64,000 bases of DNA from an uncultured Bacillota bacterium (GTDB lineage Bacteria; Bacillota; Clostridia; Oscillospirales; Oscillospiraceae). Position numbers and translations under genes: made by a program. Below the pieces are notes generated by a model that saw only the letters and a list, made by a program, of their open reading frames with translations, did not search any database and was not told where the DNA came from. Position 1 is the stretch's first letter; the number at the start of each line of letters is the position of its first letter. Positions 57,423 through 64,000 of the stretch are shown piece after piece. The DNA is taken from the NCBI GenBank assembly GCA_947426945.1, contig CANEFX010000005.1:1-64000 (forward strand), given 5' to 3'.

Positions 57423-57452
57423 ACCGTTCACCGGCAAAAAATGACCGTTGAG
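57423..57452 (+). promoter_or_regulatory. Probable LytTR binding site (two direct repeats)
   Basis: ACCGTTCAC (57423-57431) and ACCGTTGAG (57444-57452) are direct repeats 21 bp apart, with a 12-bp gap. This is the spacing and the GTT-centred pattern known for AgrA/LytR-type sites. A TACAAT -10 lies downstream at 57485-57490. It points to autoregulation of the LytTR gene. Confidence 0.65.
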
Positions 57453-57514
57453 CGCAAAAGCCTTTTCTTTTGATTCTCCTGTGGTACAATAACTGACACA
57501 GGAGGTGAACCGCA

Positions 57515-57955
57515 ATGGAGTTCAGGCTGATGATCGACCCGTCCCGGCCGGAGCGCGTGACCGCCGCCGTCCACGCCCGGTCGGAGCTCACTGACCGGAT
57601 TGAGGCCCTGGTGCTGGGGCACAGCGGAGCGGACAGGCTGACGGCATACGCCCGGGACGAGGTGCGGCAGCTGCCCTTCAGTCAGATCGAGTGTCTCACC
57701 GTTATTGACGGCAAGACCTGGGCGGTGGACGGGACCGGCACCAAATACCGGGTCAAAATGCGGCTGTACGAGCTGGAGGCCATCCTGCCCGCCTGCTTTA
57801 TCCGCATTAACAAGTCTACCTTGGCCAATGAGAAGCGGCTGGAACGGTTTTCCGCCTCCTTCAGCGGGGCGGTAGACGCGGTATTTAAATGTGGCTGGCG
57901 GGAGTATGTATCCCGGCGCTGTTTCGCACAGATCAAAAGGAGGTTTTCCGCGTGA
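57515..57955 (+). CDS. Stand-alone LytTR DNA-binding regulator
   Basis: The 146-aa protein consists of a short N-terminal segment and a LytTR domain (LPFSQIECLTVIDGKTW, YRVKMRLYELEAIL, FIRINKSTLAN), with no receiver domain. Such small LytTR proteins are typically encoded with a DUF3021 membrane protein, as here (TGA/GTG overlap), and form a regulator pair in which the membrane protein acts as antagonist. AGGAGGTGA precedes the ATG. Confidence 0.9.
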   Translation: MEFRLMIDPSRPERVTAAVHARSELTDRIEALVLGHSGADRLTAYARDEVRQLPFSQIECLTVIDGKTWAVDGTGTKYRVKMRLYELEAILPACFIRINKSTLANEKRLERFSASFSGAVDAVFKCGWREYVSRRCFAQIKRRFSA

Positions 57956-58374
57956 AAAAGTACATCTTGGAGTTTTGCAAAAGGGGACTGATGGCCGCCT
58001 GGGGCGGGCCTGTAATCCTGGCCGTGGTCTACCTCGCCCTGGGGGCGGCGGGGGTCATCCGGACCCTCTCCCCTGCGGAAGTCTGCAAGGGCATTCTCAC
58101 CGTCTCCCTGATGGCGTTCATCGCCGGAGGCGTCAGCGTGGTCTACCACATCGACCGCCTGCCCTTGACTGGGGCTATCCTCATCCACAGTGTAATCCTT
58201 TATCTGGACTACATCCTCATCTACCTGTGGAACGGCTGGCTGAAACAGGACATGACCCCCATTCTGATTTTCACCGTCATCTTCGCGGTGGGCTACGCCT
58301 TTATCTGGCTCATGATCTATTTCTCCACCCGGAACAACATCGAAAAGCTGAACCGCCAGCTGAAGGACAGCTGA
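57952..58374 (+). CDS. DUF3021 family membrane protein
   Basis: The 140-aa protein has four membrane helices (about residues 16-34, 44-63, 72-92, 102-122) and a short cytoplasmic tail. It starts with GTG 57952 inside the stop of the LytTR gene and has AAAAGGAGG 8 bases upstream. It is probably the membrane partner that controls the LytTR regulator. A strong terminator follows. Confidence 0.88.
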   Translation: MKKYILEFCKRGLMAAWGGPVILAVVYLALGAAGVIRTLSPAEVCKGILTVSLMAFIAGGVSVVYHIDRLPLTGAILIHSVILYLDYILIYLWNGWLKQDMTPILIFTVIFAVGYAFIWLMIYFSTRNNIEKLNRQLKDS

Positions 58375-58378
58375 ACAA

Positions 58379-58412
58379 AAAACGCCCCCGGCCCTTGAAG
58401 GCCGGGGGCGTT
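58379..58412. terminator. Bidirectional terminator
   Basis: AACGCCCCCGGCC (58381-58393) pairs perfectly with GGCCGGGGGCGTT (58400-58412), loop CTTGAA. It lies between the convergent DUF3021 gene and the sigma-linked membrane protein gene. Confidence 0.85.
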
Positions 58413-58417
58413 CCGCG

Positions 58418-59305
58418 TCAGCCGTCGGGATTTCCCTCCCACAGCGGGCAGACCCGCCAGAAGGATGTTGTCCCGCCGCTCCAATGCAGCTCATCACCAA
58501 GATAGATCACACTGTCGTCCGCCGGGTCCTGATATACTTCCCGGCCGACCATATGCCGATAATAGTCATCATTGTTTGCCTCCAGGTCATTGGTGGGATA
58601 CCGGTCTTCCACAACCCTCTGGATATTCCCCACATAGACGGCTCCCTGGGGCAATTCGCTGCGTTCGTCGTAGCACTCCCGTCCGCCATTAAAAAACTCC
58701 TCCGCATAAAAGCGGTACAGTTTTCCTCCCACGCAAATCATACCCGGCTGATATTTCTCGCTGACAAAGCGGACGTAGCACTCCCTGATCCAGTCTGTGG
58801 TGATTTGGGCATAAACCACCAGCGGGGCCTCCGGGTTGGTGTACACCGTCCCGCTGATGGGGACGCCCGCCTGGATCTGAAGGTCCTCAAAGGGCGTCTC
58901 CATGACCACGGAGGAAATCTCCCCTACAGCCTCAAACCCTTCCGGGAGGCAGGTACGCCCGTAGACCACCTGATTTTCATCCGCTTTCAGCATTCCCGAG
59001 CTGTTCAAGCCGTACCACTGGTAGAGCTCCCCGTTGACCCGCAGCACCGGGTCGATCCCGCCGGGAAACTCTTCAACGCAGCCGCCCCGGGTATCGCCGC
59101 CCGCCTGTACGCCGGAACTATCCGGCTCCGGCACGGCGGACGGGCTCCGAAGTGCCCAGGTCCCCGCCAGGACCAGGGCCAGGCAGGCGGCCACACTCCC
59201 CCAGGTCCGCCAGCGGACGGGCTTCTTGATCGCGGTCCCCTCGCTGTGCTCCAAAAACGCCTCGTCGGCCCCGCCGATGGCCGCAAACAAGGTCTCCGCC
59301 GTCAT
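58418..59305 (-). CDS. Membrane protein coupled to an ECF sigma factor, probable anti-sigma factor
   Basis: The 295-aa protein has a short cytoplasmic N-terminus (~28 residues), one membrane helix (~33-50, VAACLALVLAGTWAL) and an external domain of ~240 residues rich in Tyr and acidic residues. No zinc-finger is visible. The ATG at 59305 overlaps the sigma stop codon (ATGA) with GGAGG seven bases upstream, so it is co-translated with the sigma factor; an anti-sigma role is inferred from that. Confidence 0.75.
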   Translation of the reverse strand: MTAETLFAAIGGADEAFLEHSEGTAIKKPVRWRTWGSVAACLALVLAGTWALRSPSAVPEPDSSGVQAGGDTRGGCVEEFPGGIDPVLRVNGELYQWYGLNSSGMLKADENQVVYGRTCLPEGFEAVGEISSVVMETPFEDLQIQAGVPISGTVYTNPEAPLVVYAQITTDWIRECYVRFVSEKYQPGMICVGGKLYRFYAEEFFNGGRECYDERSELPQGAVYVGNIQRVVEDRYPTNDLEANNDDYYRHMVGREVYQDPADDSVIYLGDELHWSGGTTSFWRVCPLWEGNPDG

Positions 59306-59859
59306 ATCCATCCCTCCTTTTCCAGGTGTATCCGCAGCTTTTTCCTTGTCCGGGACAGGGCCGCCGAGACGGCGTTCTCCCCCATGGCGTACCGAACAGC
59401 GATCTCCCCCACCGGCTCCACAAAAAAATACCGCCGCAGGAAGATGTCCCGGTCCCGGGTCGGGAGGACCCTCAAAAAGGCGTTCACCGCCCCCTCCAGC
59501 TCTCTGCCCTGGAGCGCCTCCTCCACCCCGCCCGGAGAGGGAACGCATTCCCCCAGCTCCTCCAGGGCCAAAGTCAGCTCTCCGCCGCCCCGCTTGGCGC
59601 GGCCTTTAGCCTTCAGCTGGTCCAGGGCCAGATTGCGGGTGATTTTGGCCAGAAAGGCCCTGAGCTTCGCGGGTCGCTGGGGCGGAATGGCGTTCCAGGC
59701 CCGCAGCCAGGTGTCGTTGACGCATTCCTCCACGTCCCCGGAGTCGTTCAGAATACGGCCGGCCACCGTCCGGCAGTACGGGCCGTAGCGGATATCCGTC
59801 TGCCGGATGGCCTCCTCGTTCCGCTCCCAATACATCGCCACGATCCAGGCATCCTCCAC
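59302..59859 (-). CDS. ECF-type RNA polymerase sigma factor
   Basis: The 185-aa protein has region 2 with DSGDVEECVNDTWLRAWNAIPP near residue 40 (core-binding and -10 contact) and LRAFLAKITRNLALD near 68, and region 4 with LPTRDRDIFLRRYFFVEPVGEIAVRY near 130. GTG 59859 is chosen, 6 bases after AAAGGGGTG; the GTG at 59868 overlaps that site. It is the second ECF sigma/membrane-protein pair in the window. Confidence 0.88.
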   Translation of the reverse strand: MEDAWIVAMYWERNEEAIRQTDIRYGPYCRTVAGRILNDSGDVEECVNDTWLRAWNAIPPQRPAKLRAFLAKITRNLALDQLKAKGRAKRGGGELTLALEELGECVPSPGGVEEALQGRELEGAVNAFLRVLPTRDRDIFLRRYFFVEPVGEIAVRYAMGENAVSAALSRTRKKLRIHLEKEGWI

Positions 59860-59924
59860 TGCGCTCACCCCTTTCTGTTTAGGATAGACGACAGCCGCAT
59901 CACAATCTGACGGATAGATGTAAA

Positions 59925-59954
59925 AATTCCCCTGGCAGCGCTGCCAGGGGATTT
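59925..59954 (-). terminator. Terminator after birA and the rplA fragment
   Basis: The palindrome TCCCCTGGCAG / CTGCCAGGGGA is followed on the minus strand by ATTTTTAC. It probably came together with the ribosomal L1 fragment next to it. Confidence 0.75.
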
Positions 59955-59959
59955 CTATG

Positions 59960-60028
59960 TCAAAGAATCAAATTACACCAGCTTGCGCCGTTGACCTTGA
60001 CGCCGGGGCCCATGGTGGCGGCCTTGGC
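59960..60028 (-). pseudogene. rplA: Fragment of ribosomal protein L1 gene (3' end)
   Basis: Twenty-two codons plus stop read A-K-A-A then TMGPGVKVNGAS and a short altered tail. TMGPGVKV is the characteristic C-terminal phrase of bacterial L1. No start codon or upstream L1 sequence exists, since birA begins its stop six bases before. It is a recombination scar, not a gene. Confidence 0.6.
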
Positions 60029-60033
60029 AAAAT

Positions 60034-61026
60034 TCACACGTACCCGTACATCCCCCGGACGGACACCTCTCCGGCAGAAATGGTCTCCCGCCTGCCGTTG
60101 TAGTGCTCCACCACCAGATTAAAGTCGTCGTCGATCTCCAGGGCAAAGGCCTGACGGCGGGCGGTAGGGGTAATGAGCTGGACCTGATGGCCGGTGGTAA
60201 TGCATCCGGCCCGATACTTTTCCAGATATTCCGCCCGGTCCTCCGGATAGGCGGCGTACATCCGGTCCAGGGCCAGAATAACCTGGGCGGCCAGGTCTGC
60301 CCGGCGTACAGTCCGTCCCAGCGCCTGGGACAGGGAGGTGGCCATCTCCCGAACATCCTCAGAAAAATCCTCCGGGCCCTGGTTTACATTGATGCCGATG
60401 CCGGTGACAATGTAGTCCAGGGTGTTAGTCTCACCGACCAGGCTCAGCTCGGTAAGGATACCCACCAGCTTTCTGCCGTTCAAAATAATATCGTTGGTCC
60501 ACTTGATCTGGGGACGGATGCCGCAGCAGGCCTCAATGCCGTCGCACACCGCCACCGCCACCCAGGCGGTAAAGTCAGACACCCGGCCCGGCTCCATATC
60601 GGGACGGAACAGGGCAGACAGGTACAGTCCCTTTCCCCGTGGGGACTGAAAGCCCCGTCCCCGGCGGCCCCGGCCGCCGGTCTGCTCCTCAGCGGTGACC
60701 ACCAAGCCCTCGGGAGCCCCGGACATGGCCTGGCGCTTGCACTCGGTGTTGGTGGAGTCAACCACATCCAGACACATGAGCTGCGCGCCGATCCGGGCAT
60801 CGGACAGCAGTCCGAACAACTCCCCCACCCGCAGGCGGTCCGGGGAATTTTCCAGCCGATAGCCCCGGTTGGGGGCGGAGGAGACAACATAGCCCTCCTG
60901 CCGCAGACCCTCAATGGCCTTCCACACCCCGGCCCGGCTGATGCCCAGAGTGCGGCTCATGGCCTCTCCGGACAAATACTCCCCCGGCCGCTCCCGCAGC
61001 AGGGCCAACACTCGATCACGGCTCAT
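60034..61026 (-). CDS. birA: Biotin operon repressor / biotin-protein ligase
   Basis: The 330-aa bifunctional protein has an N-terminal winged helix (LSGEAMSRTLGISRAGVWKAI, cited in part: GISRAGVWKAI near residue 28) and a ligase domain with DSTNTE near 88, the ATP/biotin loop GGRGRRGRGFQSPRGKGLY (part: GRGRRGRGF near 115) and KWTNDI near 180. It attaches biotin to carboxylases and may repress biotin genes. ATG 61026 follows AAAGGAGTGA. Confidence 0.95.
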   Translation of the reverse strand: MSRDRVLALLRERPGEYLSGEAMSRTLGISRAGVWKAIEGLRQEGYVVSSAPNRGYRLENSPDRLRVGELFGLLSDARIGAQLMCLDVVDSTNTECKRQAMSGAPEGLVVTAEEQTGGRGRRGRGFQSPRGKGLYLSALFRPDMEPGRVSDFTAWVAVAVCDGIEACCGIRPQIKWTNDIILNGRKLVGILTELSLVGETNTLDYIVTGIGINVNQGPEDFSEDVREMATSLSQALGRTVRRADLAAQVILALDRMYAAYPEDRAEYLEKYRAGCITTGHQVQLITPTARRQAFALEIDDDFNLVVEHYNGRRETISAGEVSVRGMYGYV

Positions 61027-61135
61027 GGACTCACTCCTTTCTCCCAATTCTCCTTTTATTGGAAATTGTTTTTGTAATTTTCCGCCCTCTTTGGGGGTGG
61101 AAACACGGAAAAGAATTGGGAAATCCCTTTTACAA

Positions 61136-61160
61136 AGGGCCGGGCTGACCGCCCGGCCCT
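61136..61160 (-). terminator. Terminator after hpf
   Basis: AGGGCCGGGC pairs with GCCCGGCCCT, loop TGACC; on the minus strand it is followed by TTTGT. It lies 8 bases after the hpf stop. Confidence 0.75.
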
Positions 61161-61168
61161 CAAATCCC

Positions 61169-61717
61169 TTACTGCTCGTCCTCAATCAGACCATAGTCCC
61201 CGTCGTTGCGGCGGTAGACCACAGCGAAAGCTCCGTCCGCCTCCTCGTCCCGGAATGCAAAGAAGCTGTGCCCCACCAGATTCATCTGAAGAATGGCCTC
61301 GTCCTTGGTCATGGGCTTGATGGGGAAGGTCTTGCTGCGCACAATACGGTACTCGCCCTCCTCCGGCTCCTCAGGGGCAAAGGTGGACACCTCCGCATCC
61401 AGCGCCCGCTCAAAGGCGCCTTGGCGCAGCCGCTTCTCCAGGCGGGTCTTATTCTTTCGGATCTGCCTCTCCAGGGTAGTGACAGCGGCATCGATGGATG
61501 CGTGCATGTCGGAGGTGCTCTCAGACACCCTGAATACGGTGCCGCTGGAACGGATGGTGATCTCCACCTTGTTGTTCCGCTCCTTCTCTACACTGAATGT
61601 GATAGCTGCGGTGGCATCCTCCTTAAAGAAACGGTCCAGCTTTCCCACCTTCTTCTCCGCGTATTTGTGTATGGAGTCGGGCAGGGTCACCTTTTTGTCC
61701 GTAAATACAAATTTCAT
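61169..61717 (-). CDS. hpf: Ribosome hibernation promoting factor, long form
   Basis: In this 182-aa protein residues 1-100 form the HPF/RaiA domain (DSIHKYAEKKVGKLDRFF, then VEITIRS and SDMHASIDAAV) that binds the 30S decoding region. Residues ~120-180 form the dimerisation domain (VRSKTFPIKPMTKDEAI, LVGHSFFAFRDEE) that joins two ribosomes into inactive 100S pairs. An extended -10 (TGGTATAAT) lies at 61780-61788 on the minus strand, about 60 bases upstream. Confidence 0.96.
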   Translation of the reverse strand: MKFVFTDKKVTLPDSIHKYAEKKVGKLDRFFKEDATAAITFSVEKERNNKVEITIRSSGTVFRVSESTSDMHASIDAAVTTLERQIRKNKTRLEKRLRQGAFERALDAEVSTFAPEEPEEGEYRIVRSKTFPIKPMTKDEAILQMNLVGHSFFAFRDEEADGAFAVVYRRNDGDYGLIEDEQ

Positions 61718-61779
61718 TTCAGTCGCTCCTTTCGCCCAGAGGGCTGGTATAAATCGGGGAAGCTCCCCCGGTTATCCTT

Positions 61780-61788
61780 ATTATACCA
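61780..61788 (-). promoter_or_regulatory. Extended -10 promoter element of hpf
   Basis: The minus strand reads TGGTATAAT, with no good -35 hexamer at the expected distance; an extended -10 promoter is likely. Confidence 0.6.
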
Positions 61789-61835
61789 CACAGAGAAAAA
61801 AAAGCCAGAGGTTTTTGTTAATATTTTCTAAATTC

Positions 61836-62993
61836 TCAGCAGATTCGCCGTCCGCCCATCAAAACGGCCTTCACCTTACCCAGCAGCTCCAGAGGGTGGC
61901 GGTCGGTAACGACGATATCCGCCTCCTTACCGGGAGTAAGAGATCCCAGGCCGTCGTCCAGTCCAGATATCCGGGCAGCGTTGATTGTGATGGCTGCCAG
62001 GGCGGCCTCCTCGTCCATTCCCCCCTTGACCGCCAGGGCGGCGCACAGGGGCAGGTACTGGATGGGCACCTCCGGGTGGTCGGTACAGATGGCTGCGGGC
62101 ACTCCCGCCCGCTGGAGGATCACGGGGTTTTCCAGCATCATGTTGGCCAGCTCCGGTTTGGACCGGTCCCCCAGAGCCGGGCCGGTAATGACGGAGATCC
62201 CTGCTCCGGCCAGCAGCTCAGGGATGCGGTGGCCCTCGGTGCCGTGGACGATGACGCATTTCAGCCCGAATTCCCGGGCGATGCGCACTCCGGTAGCAAT
62301 GTCGTCCGCCCGGTGGGCGTGGATATGGACGGGCAGCTCTCCCCGCACCACAGGAAGGAGGGCCTCCAGCTTGGCGTCGTAGTCGGGCGGGTCTGTCTCC
62401 TCATCGGAGGCCGCCTTGTCCAGCTTTTCACCATACTCCACCGCCTTGCGCAGGTTCTCCCGGATAATGGCGGCGGTGGCCATACGGGTAACCGGGGTCT
62501 CGTCCCGGTCGTGGTAGACCTGCTTGGGGTTCTCCCCCAGGGCCAGCTTCATGGATATGGGGGCACGCACAATCATGGCGTCCACCCAGCGTCCGTCCGT
62601 CTTGAGGGCGGCAAACTGCCCGCTGATGGGGTTGGCCGAGCCGGGGCCGGTGAGGACGGTGGTCACGCCGGCGGCCCTGGCCTCTGAAAAGCACCGGTCC
62701 AGGGGATTGACCGCGTCGATGGCCCGGAGCTGGGGGGTGCAGGGATCGGTCTCCTCGTTGCCGTCTTCGCTCTCAAAGCCCAGGGAGTCCCCGAACATTC
62801 CCAGGTGGCAGTGGGCGTCGATGAAGCCGGGACAGACATGCCCCCCCTGGGCATCGATGGTCTCTCCCCCCCAGCTTCCGGGACAGTCCTCCATAGGGCC
62901 CACTTTCGCAATTTTGCTCCCCGACAGGGCCACAAAGCCGCTGTTGATAATGGGGCCGTCCATGGTGTGGACGGTACCGTTGATAATCAGCAT
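61836..62993 (-). CDS. Metal-dependent amidohydrolase (imidazolonepropionase-like)
   Basis: The 385-aa protein has the amidohydrolase TIM barrel with metal ligands HCHLG near residue 61, HIHAH near 224, His in VIVHGTEGH near 246, and Asp in CTDHPEVP near 301, plus the split composite sandwich domain (residues 1-50 and 340-385, ending GKEADIVVTD). It probably hydrolyses a cyclic amide or dipeptide; the substrate cannot be read from sequence. AAGGAGG precedes the ATG. Confidence 0.9.
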   Translation of the reverse strand: MLIINGTVHTMDGPIINSGFVALSGSKIAKVGPMEDCPGSWGGETIDAQGGHVCPGFIDAHCHLGMFGDSLGFESEDGNEETDPCTPQLRAIDAVNPLDRCFSEARAAGVTTVLTGPGSANPISGQFAALKTDGRWVDAMIVRAPISMKLALGENPKQVYHDRDETPVTRMATAAIIRENLRKAVEYGEKLDKAASDEETDPPDYDAKLEALLPVVRGELPVHIHAHRADDIATGVRIAREFGLKCVIVHGTEGHRIPELLAGAGISVITGPALGDRSKPELANMMLENPVILQRAGVPAAICTDHPEVPIQYLPLCAALAVKGGMDEEAALAAITINAARISGLDDGLGSLTPGKEADIVVTDRHPLELLGKVKAVLMGGRRIC

Positions 62994-63020
62994 AAATTGC
63001 CTCCTTATTCTATATCCTTT

Positions 63021-63557
63021 CTATGCTCCCGCAGACAAAAAGGCCAGTAACGCCCGGAGTTGGGGTGCAAACAGACCGGCCAGCGGGAACAGGATGCCGA
63101 TACCCTGCAACAGCGCAGACACCCGCCGGTCATGTCTCTGCAAAGTTGGGACATAAAACAGCCTCGGGTTTTCCGGCGTGTAATACAGCTCCACTGTCCT
63201 ACCCTCACTCAGGTGGTGAAAGCTGCTTCCCGACGGCGACTTGACCCGGTATACGGTCCCGCCGGCCTGAAACTGAAACTCCGGAAAGTAGATGGTCTTT
63301 TTTCCTGTACGCGTCACCTTGCCGCTGGAAACAACAGTGGCCACAGTTAAAACAGTGGCGCTCCCACGCTCCTCCAGCAGCCGGCGGCGGACAGACATGC
63401 CGATAGCGAAGAAAATCAGGGCAATCAGCGTAAGGCCCGAATCGGCGATCCGCTGCTCCAGCGTCCGGCCCGGCCGGACCAGCATGCTCCCTGCAAAGGC
63501 AAGACACAGCACAGGCCAGCCCACCGCCAGGATGCGCCATCCCTTCATTCCCCGCAT
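63021..63557 (-). CDS. DUF3592 family membrane protein
   Basis: The 178-aa protein has two N-terminal membrane helices (~5-25, 36-56), a beta domain typical of DUF3592 (TRTGKKTIYFPEFQF, then YRVKSPSGSSFH and VELYYTPENP) and a C-terminal helix (~152-172). The function of the family is unknown. The start at 63557 has AGGGGG 8 bases upstream; the internal ATG at 63548 is too close to GGGG. Confidence 0.82.
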   Translation of the reverse strand: MRGMKGWRILAVGWPVLCLAFAGSMLVRPGRTLEQRIADSGLTLIALIFFAIGMSVRRRLLEERGSATVLTVATVVSSGKVTRTGKKTIYFPEFQFQAGGTVYRVKSPSGSSFHHLSEGRTVELYYTPENPRLFYVPTLQRHDRRVSALLQGIGILFPLAGLFAPQLRALLAFLSAGA

Positions 63558-63591
63558 AGCTTCAGCCCCCTAAAAGCGACAAAACTTCCCA

Positions 63592-63689
63592 TTGACTCAT
63601 ATGGTAAATTATGGTAAGCTTGTCCCGGCTCAACCAATATGCTATTCTCCCCGCAAATGGGCGTCCTTTTCTGAAAGGGCGCCTTTTTT
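63592..63689 (+). ncRNA. Possible short orphan transcript ending in a terminator
   Basis: A plus-strand hairpin (GGCGTCCTTT against AAAGGGCGCC, loop TCTG; 63660-63683) with six Ts has no plus-strand gene upstream of it. A weak promoter-like pair (TTGACT 63592-63597, TAAGCT 63615-63620, spacer 17) would give a ~65-base RNA. This is a suggestion only; the same bases also hold the leader of the DUF3592 gene on the other strand. Confidence 0.25.
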
Positions 63690-63723
63690 GTCCCCAGGAA
63701 GGCCTTCCGAAACGCCCCCGCAT

Positions 63724-63752
63724 GACAAAGGGGCCGTCCGCAGACGACCCCC
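63724..63752 (-). terminator. Terminator after the partial Arg/Gly-rich gene
   Basis: GGGGTCGTC pairs with GACGGCCCC on the minus strand (loop TGCG), followed by TTTGTC, 12 bases after the stop codon at 63764. Confidence 0.65.
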
Positions 63753-63763
63753 TCCATATCAGG

Positions 63764-64000
63764 CTACCGGCGTCCCCCGCCGCGGCGGTTCCCGCCCTTC
63801 TTCTCGATGTACCGCAGTTCGGACAGCTTGCTGTCCGAGGACTGCATAAACTGCTTGAGGCGGTCCTCGAAGTCGGTGGGCTCTTTGGGGGGCTGATGGA
63901 CAAAGCCCATGGGCCGCTGCGCACCACCGCCCTGACGGGAAGGCCGTCCCCCCCCGCCCTGACGGGGGCCGTCCCCCTGCCTGGGGGCGCGCCGGGGCGG
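63764..64000 (-). CDS. C-terminal end of an Arg/Gly/Gln-rich protein, cut by the window edge
   Basis: An open frame of 78 codons runs off the right edge and stops with TAG at 63764. It reads as a low-complexity Pro/Arg/Gln/Gly segment, then MGFVHQPPKEPTDFEDRL, a short helix (KQFMQSSDSKLSELRYIEKK) and a basic GGNRRGGGRR end. Such tails often bind RNA. The start and main domain lie outside the window, so the product cannot be named. Confidence 0.6.
   Translation of the reverse strand, partial: PPRRAPRQGDGPRQGGGGRPSRQGGGAQRPMGFVHQPPKEPTDFEDRLKQFMQSSDSKLSELRYIEKKGGNRRGGGRR

Overview
The window looks like the chromosome of a Gram-positive, endospore-forming anaerobe of the class Clostridia. The best guess is the Oscillospiraceae, in the neighbourhood of Flavonifractor, Lawsonibacter or Pseudoflavonifractor. 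This rests on the high G+C content, strong AGGAGG-type ribosome binding sites, spore genes (CotJ proteins, CwlD, a SleC-like cortex enzyme), CBS-type pyrophosphatase, a LytTR/DUF3021 pair and dispersed roughly 200 bp intergenic repeats. The taxonomic placement is inference; no rRNA gene is present.

Region 1 (75-23967) is the most unusual part. Three minus-strand genes (an 813-residue protein with a Lys/Pro/Ala-rich tail, a shorter paralog of its N-terminal half, and a LytTR regulator with a degenerate receiver domain) lie beyond a 1783-residue secreted protein. Divergent from that giant gene runs a type IV secretion-like set: a VirD4 coupling ATPase, a small signal-peptide/one-TM protein, a VirB6/TrbL-like channel protein with a long repeat-bearing tail, and a VirB4 ATPase fused at its N-terminus to a PrgI-like membrane domain. 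No relaxase, lytic transglycosylase/CHAP protein or integrase is seen next to them, so this could be a chromosomal protein-secretion machine rather than a conjugative element. The same strand continues with 28 bp spacing into a MATE transporter fused to a degenerate RsbW-like domain, an acetyltransferase-like protein, a membrane-anchored SpoIIE-type phosphatase and an intact RsbW-like kinase.

Region 2 (24090-28393) is a spore cluster: CotJC, a fused CotJA-CotJB, CwlD, and a SleC-type cortex hydrolase split over two genes plus an extra peptidoglycan-binding protein. Region 3 (28697-36144) is a housekeeping run: a DUF512 radical-SAM protein, Der, PlsY, a PlsY-like protein that has lost the active-site motifs, GpsA, an AlaX editing protein, Tmk and a small conserved protein. 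Region 4 (36200-43274) holds an ABC importer of the ferric-iron/phosphonate type, CutC and a CBS-type pyrophosphatase.

Region 5 (43285-47588) is visibly more A+T-rich and accessory: a SIR2-TPR protein (candidate defence gene), a PanE-like reductase, a gene remnant and a tyrosine recombinase facing the 3' end of a tRNA-Gln gene. Region 6 (47595-64000) returns to chromosomal genes: GalM, an EF-G paralog, a Dus/ECF sigma/anti-sigma operon, a DUF815 ATPase, a TetR/MFS pair with matching operators, a LytTR/DUF3021 pair with a probable LytTR box, a second ECF sigma/membrane protein pair, BirA next to a stray fragment of a ribosomal protein L1 gene, HPF, an amidohydrolase, a DUF3592 protein and the end of an Arg/Gly-rich protein cut by the window edge. 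Four copies of a palindromic intergenic repeat are scattered between 30 and 56 kb.
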